38,816 bases of DNA from ZC4RG30 sp965652645 (GTDB lineage: Bacteria; Pseudomonadota; Gammaproteobacteria; Steroidobacterales; Steroidobacteraceae): the NCBI GenBank assembly GCA_965652645.1, contig CBFGXE010000025.1, positions 1 through 38,816 on the forward strand, read 5' to 3'. Positions 18,304 through 25,077 of the stretch are shown here, one piece after another; the stretch's first letter is position 1; every line of letters begins with the position of its first letter. The position numbers were made by a program, and so were the translations under genes. The notes under the pieces are model-generated. The model was not told the DNA's origin. It searched no databases and saw only the letters and a program-made list of their open reading frames with translations.

Positions 18304-19537
18304 GGCTGACCAGGCCCTCCTCGGCCTGGTACTCGCGCAGGATCTCCCGCCACTGGCGGTACTGCTCCTCCGCGGAGCCGGTCAGCCGCAGCGTGCGGCC
18401 CTCCACTTCCACCACCTGCTCGGAGACTTCCGCCTGCATGGAGCGCGCGAGCTCGCCGAAGGACATCGCATGCGTGCGCGCGTCCGAGTATTTCTTCAGG
18501 CCCGACAGGAAGGCGGTGATGCCACCGACGGTGCCGCCGTATCGCGCCACGTCGGCGAGGTTGCAGCTGGCCGAGGTGTTGCAGTCCATGGGCACGAACA
18601 CGGCGGCCAGCACCGCCGCGGCACCCAGCACCGTGCGCGTGCGGGCGCTGGCGCGCGCCCGCTCTTCCTTGTCGATCTCCTCGTAGGAGGTGCGGCGGAA
18701 GTCGCCGTAGGAATCCTCCATCTGCTCGGAAAAGCCGGTGTAGTAGCCATCCAGCGTGTCGATCACGGCCAGGTCGCGCTCGCGGATGCGCTCCACGCGC
18801 TCGGCCAGGGGATCATCGCGCGCGGGCAGGCGCGCCACGCGCGTCAGCTGCTGCTTGCGCGAGGAGGTGTCGGTGCGCAGGTAGCCGGACATGGCCTCGG
18901 GCGCGAGGTCCGCGGCGAACGAAAGCTGCGCCACCTGCCGCACCTCGCGCAGCGTGGCGGCATCGAGCGCCTCGCGCGCGGCCAGCAGGTCGTTGGCGAT
19001 GGTGGAATAGAGGTTCTGGAAGGGATCGCGCGCCTTCAGCGCGGCATCGGTCTTGTAGGTGCCGATGTCGGCCTCGCCCTCGTAGCGCTTGCGGTCGATC
19101 CACACGCGGCCGGTGGCATCGCGCGCGGTGATCTCCAGCTCCAGCCGCTTGCCGGTGGATTCGATGATGCGGCCGTCGACGGCCAGGTCGACGAATCGCA
19201 CGGTATCCGGCGCCACGCGCACCGCGCCCCACTGGGCGCTGCCTTCCAGCGTGTTGCGCAACACCACCGGGAAATAGCGCGCCTCGGCCTTGCGCAGGTC
19301 CGGGTAGATGCGCTTCTCGGCCAGCTTGTCCTCGTCGGCGGCGATGTCCTCGGGAATGCCCGGGTCGAAGGCATGCACCACCACGTCGAGGCGCTGCTCG
19401 TCGGGAATCACCTGCAACGCCTGCTTCGCCTCGACCCGCTTGAGCGGACGCGTCTCCTGCACCACGCACCCGCTCAGCACCGCGCCTGCCAGCGCAGCGG
19501 CGGCCAGGCGCACGATGAAAGAAGGAAGACGCATCAT
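18290..19537 (-). CDS. Lipoprotein upstream of the kinase
   Basis: 415 residues. I start it at ATG 19537 because AAGGGTGG lies about 9 nt before it; a GTG at 19546 is the alternative. Lipobox AVLSGC (Cys24) with residue +2 Val is compatible with outer-membrane sorting. The mature protein has a beta-rich first half (DAxGRVWIDRKRYEGEADIGTYK), then charged helices with a YYTGFSEQMEDSYGDFRRTSYEEIDKEE-type segment. A hydrophobic Ala/Val stretch (VLGAAAVLAAVFVPM, about residue 315) with a nearby pair of Cys (CNTSASC) follows, then a helical tail. I do not recognise a family. Coupling to the kinase gene (14-nt overlap) suggests an outer-membrane partner of the kinase's periplasmic domain, possibly comparable to TagQ, by context only. 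Confidence 0.85.
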   Translation of the reverse strand: MMRLPSFIVRLAAAALAGAVLSGCVVQETRPLKRVEAKQALQVIPDEQRLDVVVHAFDPGIPEDIAADEDKLAEKRIYPDLRKAEARYFPVVLRNTLEGSAQWGAVRVAPDTVRFVDLAVDGRIIESTGKRLELEITARDATGRVWIDRKRYEGEADIGTYKTDAALKARDPFQNLYSTIANDLLAAREALDAATLREVRQVAQLSFAADLAPEAMSGYLRTDTSSRKQQLTRVARLPARDDPLAERVERIRERDLAVIDTLDGYYTGFSEQMEDSYGDFRRTSYEEIDKEERARASARTRTVLGAAAVLAAVFVPMDCNTSASCNLADVARYGGTVGGITAFLSGLKKYSDARTHAMSFGELARSMQAEVSEQVVEVEGRTLRLTGSAEEQYRQWREILREYQAEEGLVSHGEP

Positions 19538-19538
19538 G

Positions 19539-20894
19539 TCAGCCACCCTTCGTGTTTTCCTTGTAGTCGATGTATTCCTTCCAGAGCTTTTCCTTCAGCT
19601 CCGGATCGGTCTCTTCCTCGGCCGCCTTGCGCAGGCGGCGCGCGATGATGTCATCGTCCTGGCCGGAGGGAATCTCGCGCGCGGACACCCCGCCGGTTCC
19701 ATTCGCCGTGCCGCCGGCACCGCCCACGGCAGCCCCGACGCCACCCCCGCCGCCACCCGCGGCGGTACGGTCGGCGCGCTCGCGCGCGGTCTCGGAACGC
19801 AGGTCGCCGGCGCGGTTGCGGTCCATCAGGCCGCTGTCGTCCCGGTCCGCACTGCCATCACCGTCGAGGTCGTCGGTGATGGAGCCGCCGCGCGTGCCGG
19901 CACGATGCGCGGCGCGCGCATCGCGCTGCTCGGCCGTGCGCTGCTGCTCGCCGCGCAGCTGGGCGTCGAACTCGCCCAGCGAGGCGTCGAGGCGTTTGTC
20001 GATGGCGGCGCGGCTTTCGGCCGCGGTCTGCGCCGAGGGCACGCCGGCGTCGGCGCTGCCGGCCGATCCGCCCCCGGCGGCCCCGCCGGTGCCCGCGCTG
20101 GCCACGGCGCCTGCGCCGCCAGCGGTGGTGCCGATTCCTGCACTGGCGCCGGCGCCCGCCGTCACGCCCGTGGCAGCAGTGGCGCCGGAACTGGAACTGG
20201 CGCCAACGCCGGCGGTCGCGCCTGCGCTGGTGCTCGCGCCGGCGCTGGCGCTGGCACTGGCGCCCGCACCGGCATCGGCGCCCGCGCCCGCATCCGCGCC
20301 GGAGGTGGTACTGGCACCAGCACCTGCCCCCGCACTGGCATCGGGGCCACCACTGGCATCGGCGCCTGCGCCCGACTTCTCACCGGCGCCGGTGTCGGCA
20401 CCCGAACCCGGCTTCTCGCCCGAACCGGATTCCCCGCCCGCGCCGGCGCTGATGCCAGTGGAACCTTCGCCGGCACCATCGCCCGCATCGGCCCCTGCCC
20501 CTGCGCTGGTGCTGCCATCGGCGCTGGAACCTGCGCCGGTGTCGACGCCGGCGCCGCTTTCGGAGCCGTCACTGCTGGACGCGCCGGCGCCCGCCGCGCC
20601 GTCACTGCCCGTCCCGAGACCGCCCCCCGCATCGGCGCCACCGCCGCTGGAGGAAATGCCGCCACCACCGTCCGAGCCGCCACCGGCGCCACCGCCGCTG
20701 GTGCTGCCTGCGTCGCCGCCGGGGCTGGGACTGCTGGCGCCGCCCCCCGAGCTGCCACCGCCGCCGGATTCTTCCGGCATCGGTATCGGCATGGGCATCG
20801 GTGAACCGCCACCTCCGCCGCCGCCGCCACTTGAAGTGGCGCAACCGGCCAGCAGCATCACCACTGAAAGCGCGATGAGTGACTTCATGTTCAT
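19539..20894 (-). CDS. Gly/Ala/Ser-rich low-complexity lipoprotein
   Basis: 451 residues. Lipobox MLLAGC-A (Cys18) is followed by a poly-Gly tract and about 270 residues made almost only of Gly, Ala, Ser, Asp and Thr in short degenerate repeats of the GAGADAGAGAS type. The last 150 residues are normal: charged helices, an acidic DLDGDGSADRDDSG loop (about 340) that resembles a calcium-binding EF-hand or thrombospondin-type loop, and a Lys/Glu-rich C-terminus. Despite the low complexity I accept it as coding: it has a lipobox, it overlaps the upstream gene as ATGA, and the reading frame is kept through about 800 nt of repeats. A flexible surface stalk or matrix-binding arm is a reasonable guess; no family is recognised. 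Confidence 0.82.
   Translation of the reverse strand: MNMKSLIALSVVMLLAGCATSSGGGGGGGGSPMPMPIPMPEESGGGGSSGGGASSPSPGGDAGSTSGGGAGGGSDGGGGISSSGGGADAGGGLGTGSDGAAGAGASSSDGSESGAGVDTGAGSSADGSTSAGAGADAGDGAGEGSTGISAGAGGESGSGEKPGSGADTGAGEKSGAGADASGGPDASAGAGAGASTTSGADAGAGADAGAGASASASAGASTSAGATAGVGASSSSGATAATGVTAGAGASAGIGTTAGGAGAVASAGTGGAAGGGSAGSADAGVPSAQTAAESRAAIDKRLDASLGEFDAQLRGEQQRTAEQRDARAAHRAGTRGGSITDDLDGDGSADRDDSGLMDRNRAGDLRSETARERADRTAAGGGGGGVGAAVGGAGGTANGTGGVSAREIPSGQDDDIIARRLRKAAEEETDPELKEKLWKEYIDYKENTKGG
20030..20840. repeat. Degenerate GC-rich short-unit repeat inside the lipoprotein gene
   Basis: On the plus strand, short units of the gcgccggcgctg / gcgcccgcaccg kind recur over roughly 800 nt, giving the encoded Gly-Ala-Ser-Asp array. 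The units are not identical, so this is an old or constrained repeat rather than a fresh tandem duplication. Such tracts are prone to length change by slippage and are hard to assemble, so the length shown may vary between isolates. Confidence 0.75.
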
Positions 20895-21559
20895 GCCCCG
20901 GCGGCAGAGCCGCCCTCCAGGAAGGTGCGCAGCTGGTCACCCAGCCGGGTGCACGCGGTCTGTTCGGTATGTGCGATGAACGGCAGCGGGATGATGGCGC
21001 CGACGATGGCCGATGTGCCCGACACATTGGTGCCCACGGACCCGGCGGACTTCGCCTGTTTCAGGTCCCACACCGTGGCCTCGTAGTCCGAGGCCTTTTC
21101 CCACCAGCCGAAACCCACGCAACCGGCCGCGCCGGGCGCCGCGCCGCAGGCCAGGCTGCCGCCGCCATCGGTCTTGCGCGTGCCGCCGTCGAGCCAGACG
21201 ATGTATCGCACGCCGGTGGCCGCCACCCGTTCGGCCACGCCGGGCTGGGACAGGATGCCCTGCATGCCCTCGGCCCGCGACGGCACCGTGCCGGGCTCGA
21301 ACCACGGGAACAGCTTGTCGGTGAACTCCTCGTTGGGGTGCACCTTGATGTTCTTGCGGCGCCCGGCGATGCGGAAGCCGATGCAGTCGAGGAACTCGCT
21401 GTCGGCGCCGGCTCCCCCGAGCTGCGGCTTGGCCAGCACCACCACGGACTCGGTGGCGCCGATGCGGGTGTCGAGCTCGCGCGATTCATCGATGTGCGCC
21501 CGCATGCATCCGGCTAGCGGCAGCGCGGCGAGTGAAATCAGCAGGAGTCGGGTGTTCAT
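20891..21559 (-). CDS. Lipoprotein, first gene of the kinase/FHA/VWA operon
   Basis: 222 residues from the ATG at 21559. The open frame extends further upstream, but the lipoprotein signal MNTRLLLISLAALPLAGC (Cys18) begins here. The mature part starts with an RELDTRIGATESVVVLAKP strand, continues with GVAERVAATGVRYIVWLDGGTRK and a Cys pair (about residues 143 and 151), and ends with IIPLPFIAHTEQTACTRL. Alternating strands and a VRYIVWLDG core recall lipoproteins that bind in the periplasmic space, but I know no family. Its stop overlaps the next ATG (ATGA). It is the promoter-proximal gene; I found no convincing promoter in the 182-nt gap before it, and its ribosome-binding site is weak (GGGG at about 12 nt). 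Confidence 0.83.
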   Translation of the reverse strand: MNTRLLLISLAALPLAGCMRAHIDESRELDTRIGATESVVVLAKPQLGGAGADSEFLDCIGFRIAGRRKNIKVHPNEEFTDKLFPWFEPGTVPSRAEGMQGILSQPGVAERVAATGVRYIVWLDGGTRKTDGGGSLACGAAPGAAGCVGFGWWEKASDYEATVWDLKQAKSAGSVGTNVSGTSAIVGAIIPLPFIAHTEQTACTRLGDQLRTFLEGGSAAGA

Positions 21560-21721
21560 GCGCGCGCAAACCCCAATGAATCCGAGGCACAACTGTGGCC
21601 CACCGAGTATGCCACGGTGGGCGCTGACTGCCGGAGCAAGGGCCCCTGCCATTTGGGCGCCCGCCGGCTGAACGAACGCTGAATGAAAGTTTCATCCAGC
21701 CCTTCGCCAGCCGGCTTGAAT

Positions 21722-21737
21722 GGGGCCGGCGGGCCCC
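21722..21737 (-). terminator. Hairpin after the PGPG membrane-protein gene
   Basis: A 6-bp GC stem (GGGGCC / GGCCCC, loop of four) starts 4 nt beyond the stop of the membrane-protein gene. There is no U-tract, so it may be a weak or Rho-assisted end of the ilv cluster transcript. The region up to the signalling operon start at 21559 shows no other clear element. Confidence 0.35.
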
Positions 21738-21741
21738 TGCT

Positions 21742-21990
21742 TCAACCCTCGCCGCGGCGCGCCGCGCGGCGCGCCTTCCAACGCTCCTTCAGCTCGTGGC
21801 CTCTGGCCTTCAGGTGGGCCAGCCAGACCCTGGGCGTCTTGAATTCCAGGCTGAGGATGGCAAGGCCGAGCAGGATGACCACGCTGCCCGGCCCGGGCAG
21901 CGGCAGCAGCGGAATGCCCACCAGGATGACTCCCCCGCCGGCAATGGCGATGCCGATCCGCTTGCCCAGCCGCAGCGCTTGAACATGCAT
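21742..21990 (-). CDS. Small PGPG-type membrane protein
   Basis: About 82 residues with one hydrophobic hairpin. GIAIAGGGVILVGIPLLPLPGPG is followed by SVVILLGLAILSLEF and a basic helical tail (LKERWKARRAARRGEG). The LPGPGS turn between two hydrophobic stretches is the hallmark of the PGPGW/TIGR02611-like family of unknown function. The start is uncertain: ATG 21990 has GGGAGG only 2 nt away, a TTG at 22035 or ATG 22074 would overlap ilvA, and I prefer 21990. It lies 34 nt downstream of ilvA on the same strand and is probably the last gene of that cluster. Confidence 0.7.
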   Translation of the reverse strand: MHVQALRLGKRIGIAIAGGGVILVGIPLLPLPGPGSVVILLGLAILSLEFKTPRVWLAHLKARGHELKERWKARRAARRGEG

Positions 21991-22024
21991 GGCCTCCCGC
22001 GGAGGCTGCTGGCCAGGCCCGGGG

Positions 22025-23542
22025 TCAGGGCCCAAGGAAGATCCGGTAGGCGGGATTGGCCGTCTCTTCGACATAGGGGAAATGCAGTTCGTCCAGGTGC
22101 AGGCGCAACTCCGCCAGCTCGGCCGGCGGGACCTGCACGCCGGCCAGCACCCTGCCGGTGTCGGCGCCGTGGTTGCGGTAGTGGAACAGCGTGATGTTCC
22201 AGCGCGTGCCCACGGCCTCGAGGAAGCGCAGCAGCGCGCCGGGCCGCTCGGGGAACTCGAACCGGAACAGGTGCTCGTCCGCCAGCCCGCGGCACTGCCC
22301 GCCGATCATGTAGCGGATGTGCAGTTTGGCCATCTCGTTGTCGGTCATGTCGACCACCGGATAGCCCGACTGGCGCAGGACTTCCGTGATGGCAGCGTGC
22401 TCGGCGCGGCCGCCGCTGACGTTCACGCCCACGAAGATCTGCGCCCGCTCGCCGCCCTGCACGCGGTAGTTGAACTCGGTGACGTTGCGCGCACCCAGTG
22501 CGCGGCAGAACTTCAGGAAACTGCCGCGCGCCTCGGGAATCTCCACCGCCAGCAGCATCTCGCGGCCCGCGCCCAGGTCGGCGCGCTCGGCGATGTAGCG
22601 CAGGCGGTCGAAGTTCACGTTGGCGCCGGTGTTGATGGCCACCACGCGCTTGCCATGCCAGTTCTCGCGCGAGAGGTATTTCTTCAGACCCGCCACGCCC
22701 AGCGCACCGGCCGGTTCGGGCACCACGCGCGTGTCCTCGAAGATGTCCTGGATGGCGGCGCAGATCTCGTCGGTGGAGACCAGCACCATTTCGTCCACGT
22801 ACTTGCGCGCCAGCGCGAAGTTCTCCTCGCCCACGCGCTTCACCGCCACCCCGTCGGCGAAGATGCCGACGTGTTCGAGCGTGACGCGCTTGCCGGCGCG
22901 CAGCGAGTCGTGCATCGAGGCCGCGTCCTCCGGCTCCACGCCGATGATGCGCGTGCGCGGATACAGCGACTTCACGTAGGCGGCCACGCCGGCCAGCAGG
23001 CTGCCGCCGCCCACGCCGAGGAAGATGGCGTCGATCTCGCCGGGTGCCTGACGCAGCAACTCCATGGCCACCGTGCCCTGGCCGGCGATCACGTCCGGGT
23101 CATCAAAGGGATGCACGAACACCTGCTGGCGTTCGGCGGCGAGCTTCAGCGCGTGTTCGTAGGCGGCATCGAAGTTCTCCCCGTGCAGCACCACGTCGGC
23201 ACCGCGCGCGGCCACCGCCTGCACCTTGATGTTGGGCGCCGTCACCGGCATCACGATGGTGGCCGGGATGCGCCGCCACTGCGCCGCCAGCGCCACGCCC
23301 TGCGCGTGGTTGCCGGCCGAGGCGCAGATCACACCGCGGCGCGCGGCGGTCTCCGACAGGTTGGCGATCTTGTTGTAGGCACCGCGCAGCTTGAAGGAGA
23401 ACACCGGCTGCAGGTCCTCGCGCTTCAGCAGCACCTCCGAGCCGGTGCGCGCGGACAGGCGCGGCATCGGATCGAGCGGGGACTCGATGGCCACGTCATA
23501 GACCCGCGCCTTGAGGATGCGCTCGACGTAAGGTTCGCTCAT
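22025..23542 (-). CDS. ilvA: Threonine ammonia-lyase, biosynthetic
   Basis: 505 residues, the usual length for the isoleucine-feedback-regulated enzyme that deaminates threonine to 2-oxobutanoate, first step of isoleucine synthesis. The PLP lysine is Lys51 in SFKLRGAYNK, and the phosphate-binding glycine loop is LGVGGGSLLAG (about residue 190). The C-terminal third (about 327-395 and 425-500) holds two ACT-like regulatory domains (for example FPERPGALLRFLEAVG), as in the E. coli IlvA class, so allosteric control by isoleucine and valine is expected. The start overlaps the stop of the FHA gene as ATGA. Together with ilvB upstream this makes a branched-chain cluster. Confidence 0.97.
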   Translation of the reverse strand: MSEPYVERILKARVYDVAIESPLDPMPRLSARTGSEVLLKREDLQPVFSFKLRGAYNKIANLSETAARRGVICASAGNHAQGVALAAQWRRIPATIVMPVTAPNIKVQAVAARGADVVLHGENFDAAYEHALKLAAERQQVFVHPFDDPDVIAGQGTVAMELLRQAPGEIDAIFLGVGGGSLLAGVAAYVKSLYPRTRIIGVEPEDAASMHDSLRAGKRVTLEHVGIFADGVAVKRVGEENFALARKYVDEMVLVSTDEICAAIQDIFEDTRVVPEPAGALGVAGLKKYLSRENWHGKRVVAINTGANVNFDRLRYIAERADLGAGREMLLAVEIPEARGSFLKFCRALGARNVTEFNYRVQGGERAQIFVGVNVSGGRAEHAAITEVLRQSGYPVVDMTDNEMAKLHIRYMIGGQCRGLADEHLFRFEFPERPGALLRFLEAVGTRWNITLFHYRNHGADTGRVLAGVQVPPAELAELRLHLDELHFPYVEETANPAYRIFLGP

Positions 23543-24522
23543 GTGCGCTGCTGGTACCTGAAGTGTGTCCTGCCGATGGTCACGGTATCCCCGTCATGCA
23601 GCACTTCCCGCACGACGCGCCGGCCATTCACCAGCAATCCGTTGGTGCTGTTGAGGTCCTCGATGATGCAGTGGTCGGTGCCGGCCAGCAGCACCGCGTG
23701 GTTGCGGCTCACGTAGCTGGCATTGACCTGGATGTCGTTGTCGGGCGTGCGTCCGATGGTGGTGTGGCGACCCAGGGGATACACCACCTGCGCACCGCCC
23801 TCGTCGCGCACCAGCACGCGCAACACGCTGCCAACGGGGCGTGGCTGTGCGGTCCGGGCGAGGGCCTCCTCGCTGGCCTGGGCCTCCTGCGCCTGGAGGC
23901 GCACGCGCACGGCGTCCAGCTCCACTTCGAGCGCCGCCAGCCGGCCCTCCTGGAGCTGCGCGCGATCAAGCGCCAGGGCGCGTTCGCTCTCGAGCGCGGC
24001 ACTGAGCTCCGCGCAGCGCTGGCGCCACTCCCCGCTGTCGGAAACCGTGGCTTCGGGCGGCGTGCCGGCGGCAACACGCGCGGCCTCCGCGGCCGCGGCA
24101 TCGGCCTCGGCCAGCATGGCCTCGCGCACCGCGAGCTGTGCCTGCACCGTGGTCAGCGCCTCGTGCAGCTTCTCGTTCTGCCTCCTGAGCACGGCCAGCT
24201 GCATCGTCAGCGCGGCCACCGCGGCGGACTCTGCCGCCGCGGCGGATTCCGGCGCGGAGCGCTGGCGCAGCCGTTCGCATTCGCGCTGCAGTTCGGCGCA
24301 GCGCTGCTGCGCGGCAGCCAGCCCCGATTCCAGCTCCGCCACGCGGTGCGCGGAGAGTTCCAGGCGCTGCTCCTGCTCGCGCAGACTGGCCGCGAGGTCC
24401 GCGGAATCGACCGGAATGGCAGGGATGGCGAAACGCGCGGTGTCATCCAGCACCGGCATGGCCAGCGTGTCGGTGCGCTCGAACTGCGGGTTGACGCCGG
24501 CCTGCGGGCGCGGATTTTTCAT
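23539..24522 (-). CDS. Coiled-coil FHA-domain protein
   Basis: 327 residues from the ATG at 24522, 4 nt after the hydrolase stop; ATG 24537 is a possible earlier start. Residues about 35-210 are a long Ala/Glu/Leu coiled coil. The C-terminal 90 residues form a canonical FHA domain with all signature residues: GRTPDNDI, SRNHA and NSTNGLLVNG. It should therefore bind phosphothreonine better than the two FHA-like domains in the downstream operon. No signal or membrane segment is seen, so it is cytoplasmic. It sits between a hydrolase-like gene and ilvA (ATGA overlap), an unexpected place for a signalling reader. I suspect it reads a target of the kinase encoded at 16198-18303, by proximity only. 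Confidence 0.88.
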   Translation of the reverse strand: MKNPRPQAGVNPQFERTDTLAMPVLDDTARFAIPAIPVDSADLAASLREQEQRLELSAHRVAELESGLAAAQQRCAELQRECERLRQRSAPESAAAAESAAVAALTMQLAVLRRQNEKLHEALTTVQAQLAVREAMLAEADAAAAEAARVAAGTPPEATVSDSGEWRQRCAELSAALESERALALDRAQLQEGRLAALEVELDAVRVRLQAQEAQASEEALARTAQPRPVGSVLRVLVRDEGGAQVVYPLGRHTTIGRTPDNDIQVNASYVSRNHAVLLAGTDHCIIEDLNSTNGLLVNGRRVVREVLHDGDTVTIGRTHFRYQQRT

Positions 24523-24526
24523 GGCA

Positions 24527-25051
24527 TCAGCCCGCATCCGCCAGCCATCGCACCAGCGCCCCGGGATCAGTCTCGCCCCCCTCCAGCACCAGCACCTTCG
24601 TGCCGGCGCGCTGCGGGGTCGGCGCGCCGATCAGCACCATGCGCCTCACCGTGTCGGCGCGCTGCTCCAGCACCTGCAGTGCGGCGGCCGCGGCACTGCC
24701 CCGCGCGATGAGGTCCACCTGCCGGATGCGCATGTTGTCGAGGAAGTCGACCACCGCGTGCACGGCGGCATCGGTGGCCGGCACGCCGGGCGCCGGATCG
24801 GAGCCGCCCGTGCCGGGCAGGTCGAAGGCATACACCGAACGCGCGGCACCCAGCGGCGCCAGCAGCGGCAGGAACACCTGGCCGCTCTCGCCCGCATCGT
24901 GCAGGCAGATGACCGGCGTGAGTTCATCGAACCCGCCGCCGGGGGGAATGGCGTTGTGCAGGTGCAGCTGCCCGTGCCGGCAATCGTAATAGGCACGGCG
25001 TATCCGGGGCGCGGGACGTACAAGGTCCTTTGGCTGGCCGGAACGGGACAT
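24527..25051 (-). CDS. Short alpha/beta-hydrolase-like protein, probably degenerate
   Basis: 174 residues with the front half of an alpha/beta-hydrolase fold: VICLHDAGESGQVFLPLL (oxyanion-type HxxGxS region) and VYAFDLPGTGGSDP (strand 4 and DxxGxGxS turn). The nucleophile elbow expected as GxSxG reads LIARGSAAAAAL, where both flanking glycines are missing. The protein ends near residue 174, well short of the roughly 260-300 of active family members, with GAPTP and LVLEGGETDP where the acid region would be and no catalytic His region. It probably lacks hydrolase activity or has a binding role. It lies 26 nt after ilvB and just before the FHA gene on the same strand. Confidence 0.75.
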   Translation of the reverse strand: MSRSGQPKDLVRPAPRIRRAYYDCRHGQLHLHNAIPPGGGFDELTPVICLHDAGESGQVFLPLLAPLGAARSVYAFDLPGTGGSDPAPGVPATDAAVHAVVDFLDNMRIRQVDLIARGSAAAAALQVLEQRADTVRRMVLIGAPTPQRAGTKVLVLEGGETDPGALVRWLADAG

Positions 25052-25077
25052 GCTCGGCGGCGGGTATGCGCTGGGTG

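Noticed and set aside
20030..20840. Repeat tract considered as a CRISPR array or an assembly artefact
   Set aside because: Units are irregular and in frame with a lipoprotein bounded by a lipobox and ATGA overlaps, so it is coding low complexity, not spacer-repeat structure.
9884..21559. Possibility that the operon is a classical type VI secretion cluster
   Set aside because: No sheath, baseplate, spike or TssJLM gene and no ClpV or PP2C phosphatase gene is present in or next to the operon; the resemblance is limited to the regulatory domains.
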